The notes beneath the pieces were generated by a model, which was given only the letters and a program-made list of their open reading frames with translations, searched no databases and was not told where the DNA came from. Below, piece after piece: positions 8,115 to 16,713 of a stretch of 64,000 nt of DNA; the stretch's first letter is position 1, and each line of letters begins with the position of its first letter. Source of the stretch: Streptomyces endocoffeicus (GTDB taxonomy: Bacteria > Actinomycetota > Actinomycetes > Streptomycetales > Streptomycetaceae). The position numbers and the translations under genes were made by a program. The stretch is from the NCBI RefSeq assembly GCF_016741935.1, contig NZ_JAERRG010000001.1, positions 806,001 through 870,000 on the forward strand, written 5' to 3'.

Positions 8115-9460
8115 GCGCCGACGGCCTGGCGGGCCTGGACGAGCGGCGGCGCTCCTGGGCACTCGACGCCGCCCGCCACATCAGCGCCGGCCGGCTCCGC
8201 GAACTGATCACGGGCCTGGTGGACATTCCCAGCCCCACCGGTGACGAGGGCCCGCTGGCCACCCATATCGCCGACACCCTGCGCGCCTCCGGTTGCCACG
8301 CGGCCGCCCAGCCCCTCGACGACCGGCAGGCCAACGCCTGGGGGCGGCTGACCGGTGACGGCACCGGCCCCGACCTCATGCTCTACGCCCCCATCGACAC
8401 CCTGACCGTGGGCGAGGAGAGCGAGGACGTGCCGTGGATCGGCCCGGAGCTGCGCGAGGACATGCGGCCCGCGGCCACCGTGTACGACGACCTGGTGACC
8501 GGGCTCGGCGCCTCCAACCCCAAGGGGCACGCGGCGTGCGTGATGATGGCCACCGAGGCGATCTCCCGGGCCGGTGTCCCGCTCACCGGTGACCTGGTGG
8601 CGGCCTTCGGCGCGGGCGGGATGCCCACCAACGCCCGGCCCGTGGGGACCCGCCACAACACCGGCCAGGGCGCCGGGTGTTCGTTCCTGCTGGAGCAGGG
8701 CGTGTGGACCGATTACGCGGTCATCGCCAAGCCCGGCTGGACCGTCTCGTGGGACGAGGTCGGACTGGTCTGGTTCGAGGTGACGGTCGGCGGCACCCAC
8801 ACCTACGCGGGCTCCCGCCACCGGCTCCCGTACGACAACGCCATCGCCCGCGCCGGGGAGGTGGCCGCGTATCTGGAGAAGTGGTTCGAGGAGTACGCCG
8901 AGCGGCACACCTCGGGCACGGTGGCACCGCAGGGCATCGTCTCGTCGATCCGTGGCGGCTGGCCGCGGATGGCGGCGGTCACCCCCGCCGTGTGCACCCT
9001 GATGGTGGACCTGCGGATCAGCCCGGACATCACACCGATGCGGGCCAAGCGGGAGTTCATGGACGCGCTGGCCGCCCTGCGGGCCGCCTCGCCCGGTCTC
9101 GACGTCCGGGCGGAGATGGTGCTGGCGATCCCCGGCACCCGCACACCGCGCGGGTCGTGGATCAACCGCAGCGCCACGGCGGCCTGGGAGGCGCTGGAGG
9201 GGCGCGCACACGAGGTGATCGCCGGGAACAGCGGTGCCACCGACGCCAACATCCTGCGCGGCCGCGGCATCCCCACGGTGCGGATCGGCATGCCCAAGGT
9301 GGCGGAGGCCCCGTTCGAGATCGACTTCGCCCGCGGCATGAACACGGTGTCGCTCCGGGCCATGGAGAGGCTCACCCGCCATCTGATCCGTACCGCGGTG
9401 GACACCGTCACCCGGACCCGCGCCGAGGTGGCCGAGGCGGCGGAAGGAGCCGTGGCATGA
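8111..9460 (+). CDS. M20-peptidase-like protein lacking the metal ligands
   Basis: 449 residues with the overall M20/ArgE/DapE fold, including an N-terminal LVDIPSPTGDEGPLATHI segment, a central dimerisation domain and a C-terminal GNSGATDANILRGRGIPTV block. The di-zinc residues are not where expected: the His of the usual H-x-D is Pro94 (APID), the bridging Asp is Asn136 (GASNPKG), the Glu-Glu pair is absent (FGAGGMPTN) and the later Glu is Lys207 (IAKPGW). It is therefore either a metal-independent enzyme or a binding protein. It sits between Rieske and ring-cleavage genes with overlaps on both sides, so a role with a pathway intermediate, for example an amide, is plausible but unproven. 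Confidence 0.75.
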   Translation: MSADGLAGLDERRRSWALDAARHISAGRLRELITGLVDIPSPTGDEGPLATHIADTLRASGCHAAAQPLDDRQANAWGRLTGDGTGPDLMLYAPIDTLTVGEESEDVPWIGPELREDMRPAATVYDDLVTGLGASNPKGHAACVMMATEAISRAGVPLTGDLVAAFGAGGMPTNARPVGTRHNTGQGAGCSFLLEQGVWTDYAVIAKPGWTVSWDEVGLVWFEVTVGGTHTYAGSRHRLPYDNAIARAGEVAAYLEKWFEEYAERHTSGTVAPQGIVSSIRGGWPRMAAVTPAVCTLMVDLRISPDITPMRAKREFMDALAALRAASPGLDVRAEMVLAIPGTRTPRGSWINRSATAAWEALEGRAHEVIAGNSGATDANILRGRGIPTVRIGMPKVAEAPFEIDFARGMNTVSLRAMERLTRHLIRTAVDTVTRTRAEVAEAAEGAVA

Positions 9461-10419
9461 CGGAGATCGTGCTGGGGGTCGGGGCGTCGCACAGCACGCT
9501 GATGAACACCCACTGGGAGGAGACGTACCACAAGGACCGCGCCGAGCGGTTCCGGGACGCGCTCGGCGAGGCGCGCGACGCGCTGGCCGCGGCCCGCCCC
9601 GACACGGTGGTCCTGATCGGCTCCAACCACTTCCGGGGATTCTGGCTCGACCTGATCCCCAGCTTCACCCTCGGGGTGGACGAGTGCCTCGCCAGCGGCG
9701 AGTCCGGCACCCCGAAGGGCCCGCAGCCGGTGGACCGGGAGCTGTCCCTCTACCTGGCGGGCGCGCTGGTGGAGCGGTCCGGTTTCGATGTGGCGTTCTC
9801 CGCCCGGCTGCAGATCGACCACGGCCAGTCGCACGCCGTCCAGTATCTGCTCGACGGGCTCGACGTCGACCTCGTACCGCTCGTGGTGAACGTCTTCGCG
9901 CCCCCGCTGCCCACGCTCGACCGCTGCGAGCGGCTCGGCCGGGCGATCCGGGAGGCGGTCCTGGCGTTCCCCGGCGACCGCCGGGTGGCGGTCATCGGCT
10001 CCGGCGGGCTGTCCCACCGGCTGCCCTGGCCGGACTGGCGCGACCCGCGGGGCGAGGACGAGGAGTTCATGGTCGGCGCCTGGCTGAACGGCCGGGAGAA
10101 CTGGCAGGACTACGACGTGCGGCGGCGCGAGATCATCCGGGCCGCCGAGGCGGCGCTCAACCCGGAGTTCGACGAGGAGTTCCTGTCCTGGCTGGAACGC
10201 GGACAGGCCCACCGCCTCACCGAGTACACCACCGCGGAACTGGAGCGGGTGGCCGGCAACGGCGCACAGGAGCTGCGCACCTGGCTGCTGATGGCCGCGC
10301 TGCTCGACCACATCCCGGGCCGGCGTCTGGCCTACGAGCCGATGCCCGAGTGGCTCACCGGCATGGGGGTCGCCGTGCTCGACCCCGCGCAGACACAGAA
10401 CAGCGAAAGGCAGTCATGA
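9457..10419 (+). CDS. Class III extradiol ring-cleavage dioxygenase (LigB/MhpB family)
   Basis: 320 residues of the LigB superfamily. Likely iron ligands and catalytic histidines are His12 (GASHSTLM), His58 (GSNHF), His122/His126 (DHGQSHA) and His187 (GSGGLSH), with an acidic ligand probably near residue 240. The closest known reactions are 2,3-dihydroxyphenylpropionate 1,2-dioxygenase and protocatechuate 4,5-dioxygenase: extradiol opening of a catechol with Fe(II) and O2. The ATG overlaps the previous stop (ATGA) with GGAAGGAG upstream, and the next gene overlaps its stop. A hydrolase for the ring-fission product follows directly, as in meta-cleavage pathways. Confidence 0.87.
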   Translation: MTEIVLGVGASHSTLMNTHWEETYHKDRAERFRDALGEARDALAAARPDTVVLIGSNHFRGFWLDLIPSFTLGVDECLASGESGTPKGPQPVDRELSLYLAGALVERSGFDVAFSARLQIDHGQSHAVQYLLDGLDVDLVPLVVNVFAPPLPTLDRCERLGRAIREAVLAFPGDRRVAVIGSGGLSHRLPWPDWRDPRGEDEEFMVGAWLNGRENWQDYDVRRREIIRAAEAALNPEFDEEFLSWLERGQAHRLTEYTTAELERVAGNGAQELRTWLLMAALLDHIPGRRLAYEPMPEWLTGMGVAVLDPAQTQNSERQS

Positions 10420-11279
10420 GCATCTGGACCGAACTGTCGGGCATCGACTACCGGCACGCCTATGTGAAGACCGGCGACATCACGACCCGCGCGCTGCAGG
10501 CCGGCCCGGAGGACGGCGAGCATGTGGTGTTCCTGCACGGCACCACCGGCCATCTGGAGGCGTTCGTACGGAACATCCCGGCGCACGCCGAGCGCTACCG
10601 CTGCCACTCCATCGACATGCTGGGCCACGGCTACACGGGCAAGCCGGACCGGCCGGGCGAGATCCCGGCGTATGTCGAGCACCTGATGGCCTATCTGGAC
10701 GCGGTCGGCGCCGAGCGCGCCCATCTGGTCGGCGAGTCGCTGGGCGGCTGGGTTTCGTCGTGGGCCGCGAGCGAGTACCCGGACCGGGTCGCCTCCCTCC
10801 AGTTGCTGTGCATGGGCGGCACAAAGGTCAATCCGGCGGTGATGGAGCGGCTGAAGAAGTCCACCCGCAGCGCCTCCCTGGAGGACGACATCTCCTTCAC
10901 CCGGGACCGTCTGCGGCTGTTGTGGGCCGACTGGGACGAGGAGCTGGGCGAGGAGCTGACGCGGATCCGCTACGAGATCTACCACCACCCGGACTTCCAG
11001 CGGAACCTGCACAATCTGCTGGCGCTCCAGGAGACGGACACCCGCGAGCGCAATCTGCTGCGGCCCGACCGCATGGCCCGGATCAAGGCGCCGACGCTGG
11101 TGGTCTGGGGCAACAAGAACCCGTTCGGGGACGTACCGGAGGCCGAGGCCATCGCCACCGCGATCCCCGGCGCCCGTCTGGAGATCTTCAACGAGTGCGG
11201 TCACTGGCCGCAGCACGAGAAGGCGGATCTGTACAACCCGCTCAGCCTGGAGTTCCTCGCCGCGTCCTCCACCACCTGA
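10416..11279 (+). CDS. Alpha/beta hydrolase after the dioxygenase (C-C hydrolase-like)
   Basis: 287 residues. HGTTGHLEAF forms the oxyanion loop, Ser108 lies in GESLGG and His263 in ECGHWPQHEKA. The usual acid position after the late beta strand reads WGNKNPFGDV, with Asn where Asp is common; Asp239 may serve instead. Its place directly after a class III extradiol dioxygenase, with an ATGA overlap, suggests hydrolysis of the ring-fission product. It is a second hydrolase besides the one at 3509-4378, so the two may act on different intermediates. Confidence 0.8.
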   Translation: MSIWTELSGIDYRHAYVKTGDITTRALQAGPEDGEHVVFLHGTTGHLEAFVRNIPAHAERYRCHSIDMLGHGYTGKPDRPGEIPAYVEHLMAYLDAVGAERAHLVGESLGGWVSSWAASEYPDRVASLQLLCMGGTKVNPAVMERLKKSTRSASLEDDISFTRDRLRLLWADWDEELGEELTRIRYEIYHHPDFQRNLHNLLALQETDTRERNLLRPDRMARIKAPTLVVWGNKNPFGDVPEAEAIATAIPGARLEIFNECGHWPQHEKADLYNPLSLEFLAASSTT

Positions 11280-11295
11280 TCGTGAGGTGCCTGCC

Positions 11296-12078
11296 ATGAC
11301 CGTCGTCCCCATCGACCACGCCACCAGAGCCTGTCCCGACTCGATGAACTCCGTCCTCGGCAAGGTCCGGTCCATCCTGGAGGCGTTCACCGCCGACGAC
11401 GACTCGCTCTCGCTCGCCGATGTGGTGCGCCGCTCCGGCGTGGCGAAGGCGACCGTCCACCGGCTGTCCCAGGAGCTGGTCGCATGGGGGGCGCTGGAGC
11501 GGGCGGGCTGCAACTACCGGCTGGGGCTGCGGCTGTTCGAGATCGGGCAGCGGGTGCACCGGCAGCGGATCCTGCGGGAGGTGGCGCAGCCGTACATGGA
11601 GGATCTGCTGCTGGCCACGCGGGAGACCATCCACTTCGCCATCCACGACGGACTGGACGTGGTGTATCTGGAGAAGATCCTGCCCCACCGGGGGCTGAGC
11701 GAGGAGTCGCGGGTGGCGGGGCGGCTTCCGCTGCACTGCACGGCCACCGGCAAGGCGATCCTCGCCCACTCCCCCGGCACCCTGTTCGGCGAGGTGGTCA
11801 GGAACGGCCTCAAGCCGGTCACCCGCCACACCATCACCTCGCCGGGCCGGCTGCGCGGCCAGCTGGACCGCGTCCGCGAGCAGGGCATCGCCACGGAGGC
11901 GGAGGAGGTGCGGCTCGGCTATATGAGCATGGCGGTACCGGTGTTCGGGCGGCAGAACGCCCTCGCCGGGGCCCTGTCGATCACGGCGCCGACCTATCGC
12001 GTGGACGCGATCGCCCACGCCAGCGCGTTGCGTACGGCGGGTCTCGGCATCAGCCGCTCGCTGAGGTCGGCGCTGTGA
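11296..12078 (+). CDS. IclR-family transcriptional regulator (first copy)
   Basis: 260 residues. The N-terminal winged helix-turn-helix covers the segment from SLADVVRRSGVAKAT to RLSQELVAWG (about 39-65), followed by the IclR effector domain. The ATG at 11296 is chosen because GAGG lies eight bases upstream; a GTG three codons earlier is also in frame. It lies at the end of the oxygenase gene run and just before the second hydratase pair, overlapping the latter by GTGA. IclR proteins usually bind aromatic acids or CoA-pathway metabolites. A candidate for binding the inverted repeats at 4421, 6533 and 6675. Confidence 0.88.
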   Translation: MTVVPIDHATRACPDSMNSVLGKVRSILEAFTADDDSLSLADVVRRSGVAKATVHRLSQELVAWGALERAGCNYRLGLRLFEIGQRVHRQRILREVAQPYMEDLLLATRETIHFAIHDGLDVVYLEKILPHRGLSEESRVAGRLPLHCTATGKAILAHSPGTLFGEVVRNGLKPVTRHTITSPGRLRGQLDRVREQGIATEAEEVRLGYMSMAVPVFGRQNALAGALSITAPTYRVDAIAHASALRTAGLGISRSLRSAL

Positions 12079-12611
12079 CGGCGCCCGCCGTGTCCTCCCC
12101 CGCTCTGGAAGAGGTGCTGGCACGGGCGCGGGAGCTGATCGGGCGGTGGCGGGACGAGGACTGCGGCACCCCGGCGGTCAAGGACTTCTGCCGTTACGCG
12201 GCCGCCCTCAACGACGGCGGGTACATCCGCCGGGCCCGCGCCCTGGCGGCGGACGGACGGCCCGTCGAGGCGCCCGCCCTGTTCCTCGCGGCCACCATGA
12301 GCTGGGAGGACGGCCCGCCGGAGGACGAACTGCGGCCGGATGGCCTGGCACGGCGGGAGTCGCCGTGCACCGAGGGCCTCCCGGTGCGCCAGGTGCACGG
12401 CGGCCAGTCGGTGCGCCTGGTCCGGCCCCCGGTGGCCGGGACCCGGATCACGGCGGCCCGTGCGGTCGTCTCCGCGCGGCACAAGCACGGGCGGTCGGGC
12501 GAGTTCGTCCTGCTGGGTGTCCGCACCCGGTTTCTGTACCCCGACGGGAGCGAGCTGGCGGCCGTGGACGAGACGATCGTGGTGCTCGACGCCACCGGAG
12601 GTGACCGATGA
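12075..12611 (+). CDS. FAS1-type/MaoC-like dehydratase, N-terminal-domain subunit (second copy)
   Basis: 178 residues, a paralogue of the gene at 4523. The N-terminal helix with ELIGRWRDED leads into a hot-dog domain with FLAATMSWEDG and later LPVRQVHGGQSVRLVRPP. It lacks the catalytic hydratase signature, as expected for the structural half of a split enoyl-CoA hydratase. The GTG start overlaps the IclR stop (12075-12078) and its own stop overlaps the ATG of the catalytic partner (12608-12611). Co-transcription with IclR suggests expression together with the pathway regulator. Confidence 0.75.
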   Translation: MTAPAVSSPALEEVLARARELIGRWRDEDCGTPAVKDFCRYAAALNDGGYIRRARALAADGRPVEAPALFLAATMSWEDGPPEDELRPDGLARRESPCTEGLPVRQVHGGQSVRLVRPPVAGTRITAARAVVSARHKHGRSGEFVLLGVRTRFLYPDGSELAAVDETIVVLDATGGDR

Positions 12612-13003
12612 CGGCGCCCGCTGTCGGGGCGGAGTGTCCGCCACGCCGGTACGCCCACACCAGTGTGCAGCTGTTCCGCTTCAGCGCCGTGTCGTGGAAC
12701 GCCCACCGGATCCATTACGACGCCGCGTACGCGGCCACGGAGGGGTTTCCCGACGCCGTCGTGCAGTCCACGCTGCACGGCGAGATGCTCAGCCGGCACG
12801 CCCTGGAGTGGGCCGGGCCGGGCGCCCGGCTGGAGTCGGTGGCCTGGCGCAATGTCGCCACGGCGGTGGCCGGTGAGCGGCTGACCTGGGCCGCGACGGT
12901 GTCGTCGGTGGAGGGCGCGTTGATCCGGCTCGACGCGCGCATCCTCAAGGCCGACGGCTCGGAGTGTGTCACGGGGACGGTGGAGGTGACGCGCGCCGGG
13001 TGA
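12608..13003 (+). CDS. MaoC-like hydratase, catalytic subunit (second copy)
   Basis: 131 residues. LFRFSAVSWNAHRIHYDAAYA (about residues 22-42) is the same HTD2-like signature as in the protein at 4996-5394, with His in NAHRIHYD as the presumed catalytic residue. It should pair with the preceding subunit to hydrate or dehydrate a CoA thioester. Having two complete pairs in one block suggests two hydration steps or two substrates. It is followed by 181 bp containing a promoter for the ferredoxin-reductase gene. Confidence 0.78.
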   Translation: MTAPAVGAECPPRRYAHTSVQLFRFSAVSWNAHRIHYDAAYAATEGFPDAVVQSTLHGEMLSRHALEWAGPGARLESVAWRNVATAVAGERLTWAATVSSVEGALIRLDARILKADGSECVTGTVEVTRAG

Positions 13004-13147
13004 CGGCCCGGGGCGTCCGGGCGCGGGAGCGGGAGCGGTGGCACACAGGGCTGTGGGGGGCCTTGGGCGCCACCGCTTCGGCGTGTCCGGGGCACATGGC
13101 GCCTGGCCATCGGTTGGGGCCTTGTCCCGGCAGGCGGACCGATTCCG

Positions 13148-13176
13148 TTGGACCGTGATCGCGTCCTGCCTACGCT
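13148..13176 (+). promoter_or_regulatory. Sigma-70-type promoter predicting a leaderless mRNA
   Basis: TTGGAC at 13148-13153 and TACGCT at 13171-13176 are separated by 17 bp, a good match to the principal Streptomyces sigma-factor consensus. Transcription would begin about seven bases after the -10 box, at or next to the ATG at 13185, and no Shine-Dalgarno sequence is present. The ferredoxin-reductase message is therefore predicted to be leaderless. The rest of the 181-bp gap (13004-13147) shows nothing else I can name. Confidence 0.6.
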
Positions 13177-13184
13177 CCTCGACC

Positions 13185-14207
13185 ATGAGCGTTCTCAACG
13201 ATGAGCCGGTCGCCGCGGAGGACGCGGCGGTGGTCGAGACGGACATCCTGATCATCGGCGCCGGTCCGTCGGGCCTGTACGGCGCCTATTGCGCGGGCTT
13301 CCGGGGCTTGCGCGTGGCCGTGATGGATGTGCTGCCCCAGCGGGGTGGCCAGATCAGCGCGATGTACCCGGAGAAGCCCATCTTCGACATCGCCGGATTC
13401 GCCTCGGTGCGCGGTCGCGACCTGGTGGACAGCCTGGTGGCGCAGGCGGAGGCGCACGGCACCCGCTATCTCCTCGGCCACCGCGCGGTGGCGCTGGACT
13501 ACGACGGCGACGGACTGCCCGTGGTCCGCAGCGACCGGGGGACGGCGGTACGCGCCGGGGCTGTCGTGATCACCGGAGGCGTGGGGACCTTCACCCCCCG
13601 CCCGCTCCCGGCCGGGGAGGACTTCCTCGGCCGCGGTCAGGTGTACTTCGTACCCGACCCGGCCGCCCACGCCGGTCATGACGTGGTGGTCGTCGGCGGT
13701 GGCGACAGCGCCTTCGACTGGGCGGCCCTGCTGGCCCCCGTGGCGCGCTCGGTCCGCCTGGTGCACCGCACCGCCCGGTTCCGCGCCCATCGCGCGTCGG
13801 TGGCGAAGGTCCAGGCGCTCGGCATCGACATGCTCACCGACTCCGAGGTCAGCGGCCTGTACGGCGCCGCGCACCTGGAGGAGGTCGAGATCCGCCACCG
13901 GACCACCAAGGACACCACCCGCCTCCCGGCGCAGACCGTGGTGGCGGCCCTCGGCTTCCTCGCGGACCTCGGCCCGCTGCGGGAGTGGGGCCTGACCCTC
14001 CAGGCGCGCCGGATCGCCGTGGACACCCGTATGGCCACCAACCTGCCCCGTGTCTTCGCGGCCGGCGACATCACCGACTACCCGGGCAAGGTGCGCCTGA
14101 TCTCCGTCGGCTTCGGCGAGGCCGCCACCGCCGTCAACAACGCCGCCACGGTCATCGACCCGGAGGCGGCACTGTTCCCCGGGCATTCCACCGAGAAGGA
14201 GAACTGA
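13185..14207 (+). CDS. Ferredoxin--NAD(P) reductase, thioredoxin-reductase-like
   Basis: 340-residue flavoprotein. FAD binding is by ILIIGAGPSGLYGAYCAG near the N-terminus and the second pyridine-nucleotide fold by VVVVGGGDSAFDWA. FAAGDITDYPGKVRLISVGFGEAA closes the FAD site. It lacks the CxxC redox pair of thioredoxin reductase, and together with the QISAMYPEKPIFDIAG segment this marks the YumC-type ferredoxin-NADP reductase family. The next gene, one base after its stop, is a ferredoxin, so the two form an electron-transfer pair that could feed the Rieske oxygenase. The ATG at 13185 is the first plausible start and fits the leaderless promoter. Confidence 0.88.
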   Translation: MSVLNDEPVAAEDAAVVETDILIIGAGPSGLYGAYCAGFRGLRVAVMDVLPQRGGQISAMYPEKPIFDIAGFASVRGRDLVDSLVAQAEAHGTRYLLGHRAVALDYDGDGLPVVRSDRGTAVRAGAVVITGGVGTFTPRPLPAGEDFLGRGQVYFVPDPAAHAGHDVVVVGGGDSAFDWAALLAPVARSVRLVHRTARFRAHRASVAKVQALGIDMLTDSEVSGLYGAAHLEEVEIRHRTTKDTTRLPAQTVVAALGFLADLGPLREWGLTLQARRIAVDTRMATNLPRVFAAGDITDYPGKVRLISVGFGEAATAVNNAATVIDPEAALFPGHSTEKEN

Positions 14208-14208
14208 C

Positions 14209-14529
14209 ATGGCCTACGTCATCGGCGCGTCCTGCGTGGACATCATGGACCGGTCCTGCATGGAGGAGTGCCCGGTCGACTGCATCTACGAGGGCGAGCG
14301 CAAGCTCTACATCAACCCGGTGGAGTGCATCGACTGCGGCGCCTGCGAGATCGCCTGCCCGGAGCAGGCGATCACCGTGGACCGCAAGGCGGACCCCGAG
14401 CACCGCGCGGACAACCGGCGGTTCTTCGAGGAGGTCCTGCCGGGCCGGGACGCCCCGCTGGGGACCCCCGGTGGCGCCGGGCCGGTCGGCCCGCTGGGTG
14501 CCGACACGGCCCTGGTGGGGGGCGGGTGA
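14209..14529 (+). CDS. fdxA: 7Fe ferredoxin (FdxA-like, 3Fe-4S and 4Fe-4S)
   Basis: 106 residues. The first half has Cys9, Cys17, Cys21 and Cys25 in SCVDIMDRSCMEECPVDC, the pattern of a mixed 3Fe-4S/4Fe-4S site. The second has CIDCGACEIACPEQAI for the 4Fe-4S cluster. This is the classic seven-iron ferredoxin of actinobacteria. The C-terminal 25 residues are Gly/Pro/Ala-rich and likely disordered. It is encoded directly after the ferredoxin reductase and is the likely electron donor for the Rieske oxygenase of the same block, although such ferredoxins also serve cytochromes P450. Confidence 0.92.
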   Translation: MAYVIGASCVDIMDRSCMEECPVDCIYEGERKLYINPVECIDCGACEIACPEQAITVDRKADPEHRADNRRFFEEVLPGRDAPLGTPGGAGPVGPLGADTALVGGG

Positions 14530-14603
14530 GCGGATCACCGGCCGCGAGATCGGGTTGACCTCCGCCGAATTCCGATCCCTGACACCATTCCTACCAGGCA
14601 AAA

Positions 14604-14616
14604 AGATATCTATATT
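14604..14616 (+). promoter_or_regulatory. AT-rich promoter-like element before the second IclR gene
   Basis: Within the 150 bp between the ferredoxin and IclR genes the composition drops sharply in GC. An 8-bp palindrome AGATATCT (14604-14611) overlaps a -10-like TATATT (14611-14616). A recognisable -35 is not evident. The palindrome over the -10 is where an autoregulating IclR protein could act; this is inference. Confidence 0.35.
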
Positions 14617-14679
14617 GGCCATCCTCAGCACACATGGCGGCCTTGATCGAGGCACACCGGCAGGCGAGGAGGGCATGTC

Positions 14680-15492
14680 GTGACGACTGCGGCGGTGCCT
14701 CGTGGCAGCGGCGGAGAGGCCGAGCCGGACGGGCGGTCCCCCAAGTCCGTCCTCGGCAAGGTCGGGCTGATCCTGTCGGCCTTCGGCGACGGCGACCTCT
14801 CCCTCAGCCTCACGGAGCTGACGGCGCGCACCGGGGTCGCCAAGGCCACGGTGCACCGGCTGTGCCAGGACCTCGTCGCCAGCGAGCTGCTGGAGCGGGA
14901 CGGCTCCCACTACCGGCTCGGCCTCCTGCTGTACGCGATCGGCCTGCGCGCGCCCCGTCAGCGCACCCTGCGCCACGCCGCGCGGCCGGTCATGGAAAAC
15001 CTCGCACAGGCCCTCGACAGCCCCGTGAGCCTGTCCGTGCCGAACGGCACCGACCTGCTGTGCATCGACAACGCCGGCCGCCACCGCAACCGGGCCGGCG
15101 CCTCGATCGGCGGCCGGCTGCTCCAGCTGCACAGCACGGCCCCGGGAAAGCTCACCCTGGCCCTGCTCCCCGATCAGTACCCGCTGGCGCGGCTGGTCCC
15201 GCATATGCGCCGGATGACCGCCCGCACCCTCACCGCCGACCGGCTCCCGGGCGAACTCGCCCGCATCCAGGAGCAGGGCTACGCCACCGACTCCGAGGAG
15301 CACCGCCTCGGCTACTCCGCCGTGGCCGTGCCCATCCGCGGGCCCCAAGACGGCGCCTACCTGGGCGCGCTGTCGGTCGTCGCCGCCACGGCACGCCACA
15401 ACGTCCCCCGTACGCTGGCGGCGCTGCGGAACGCCTCGGAGGCCGTCACCACCCGTCTCGCGGTGATCGAGGCGTATCGCGCCGAGCCGTAG
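14680..15492 (+). CDS. IclR-family transcriptional regulator (second copy)
   Basis: 270 residues, a paralogue of the IclR protein at 11296. Both share VLGKV near the N-terminus and the recognition segment GVAKATVHRL. The effector domain follows from about residue 95. The GTG start has GGAGG seven bases upstream. It is convergent with the ROK gene, only 3 bp between stops, and marks the right border of the aromatic block. With two IclR paralogues, one may answer to substrate and the other to a late intermediate. Confidence 0.87.
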   Translation: MTTAAVPRGSGGEAEPDGRSPKSVLGKVGLILSAFGDGDLSLSLTELTARTGVAKATVHRLCQDLVASELLERDGSHYRLGLLLYAIGLRAPRQRTLRHAARPVMENLAQALDSPVSLSVPNGTDLLCIDNAGRHRNRAGASIGGRLLQLHSTAPGKLTLALLPDQYPLARLVPHMRRMTARTLTADRLPGELARIQEQGYATDSEEHRLGYSAVAVPIRGPQDGAYLGALSVVAATARHNVPRTLAALRNASEAVTTRLAVIEAYRAEP

Positions 15493-15495
15493 CCC

Positions 15496-16713
15496 TCAGT
15501 CGACGAGCAGCCGGGCTATTCCCCGTTCGCTGAAGACGTCCCCGGTGGCGAGGGCCACCGCCCCGTGCACGGCCGAGGCGGCGCCGAGCCGTGTTGTGGT
15601 GATGGTCAGATTCCGGGTGGCCAGCGGCAGGGCGCGCTGGTACACCACGGCGCGCACCCCGGAGAGCAGGTCGTCGCGCAGATCGCTGAGCGGGCCGCCG
15701 AGGACGAGGGTGCGGGGGTTGTACATGTAGACGAGCATGGCGGCGAGTTCGCCGATCTCGGTGGCCGCCTGCCGCAGGGCCCGGACGGCGGGCGGGTCGT
15801 TGTCCGCGACGCGCTCCGCGAGCTCGTGAACCCCGTGCAGCGGGTCCTCCTCGGTGGACTCGGGGATGTCCAGGCTCCGCAGGACGGCGCGGTGGGAGGC
15901 GATGGCGCGCACACAGCCGACATTGCCGCAGGTGCACAGGGCGGTGCCGCCGCCGAGGGACCGGATGTGGCCGACATCGCCGGCCGCGCCGTCGGCGCCG
16001 CGGTAGATCCGGCCCTCCGCGGTGATGAGCCCCGCTCCGATCCCGTTGGCGATCTTGAGGCAGAGCACCGGGGTTTCGGCCCGGGCCTGAACGGCCTCGC
16101 CGAGGGCCATGAGGTTGGCGTCATTGTCCACCTGGGCGGGGGCCCGGAACCGTGCGCGGAGCCGTTCGGCGACCGGGTAGCCGTCCCAGCCCGGCATGCC
16201 GTTGGGCCTGAGCGGGCAACCGCGCTCCCGGTCCACGGGAGCGGGCAGCCCCATCACCACCTGACGGACCCGGTCCGGATCGCGCCCCGACCGCTCCAGC
16301 AGGGCGTGCAGCCGCTCGCACACCACCTCCAGGACCGTTTCCGGCCCCGTGTCGATGCGCACGGTCACCGTGTCCTGGGCGATGAGCCGTCCGTCGAGGT
16401 CGGCGATGGCGATCCTGGTGTCCAGGGTGTCCACATCGGCGACGGCGATGGTTCCCGCGCGCGAGCTGAGGGTCAGCAGCCGTGGCGGCCGCCCGCGCAC
16501 CGATTCGCTGGACTCCAGCTCCTCCAGGATGTCGCGGCCGAGGAGTTGGTCCACCTGCTGGCCGACGGTGGAGCGGGCCAGACCACTGCGCCGCGCGATC
16601 TCGGCCCGGTTGGTCGCCTCACCGGCCAACACGAGGTCCAGCACCCTGCGCAGTCCGACGGGGACCGCGGGCAGCAGCGCCTGATCGGCGGAATAACCGT
16701 CACCTTCACGCAT
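15496..16713 (-). CDS. ROK-family transcriptional repressor, operon A
   Basis: 405 residues. N-terminal helix-turn-helix (about 20-85) with NRAEIARRSGLARSTVGQQV, then a ROK sugar-kinase-like domain. The zinc-binding signature is GH followed by CTCGNVGC, and the sugar-site segment is DNDANLMALGE. ROK repressors such as XylR and NagC release DNA on binding a sugar or glycoside. It is transcribed away from the Gfo/ABC operon at 17030-24222, so it is the likely local repressor. Its closest relative in the window is the ROK protein at 39580, which has the same position relative to a mirror-image operon. Confidence 0.9.
   Translation of the reverse strand: MREGDGYSADQALLPAVPVGLRRVLDLVLAGEATNRAEIARRSGLARSTVGQQVDQLLGRDILEELESSESVRGRPPRLLTLSSRAGTIAVADVDTLDTRIAIADLDGRLIAQDTVTVRIDTGPETVLEVVCERLHALLERSGRDPDRVRQVVMGLPAPVDRERGCPLRPNGMPGWDGYPVAERLRARFRAPAQVDNDANLMALGEAVQARAETPVLCLKIANGIGAGLITAEGRIYRGADGAAGDVGHIRSLGGGTALCTCGNVGCVRAIASHRAVLRSLDIPESTEEDPLHGVHELAERVADNDPPAVRALRQAATEIGELAAMLVYMYNPRTLVLGGPLSDLRDDLLSGVRAVVYQRALPLATRNLTITTTRLGAASAVHGAVALATGDVFSERGIARLLVD

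Noticed and set aside
6740..9382. 880-codon open frame on the minus strand opposite the Rieske and M20 genes
   Set aside because: It mirrors the codon pattern of well-supported genes on the other strand and shows no family motif; a common artefact of high-GC DNA.
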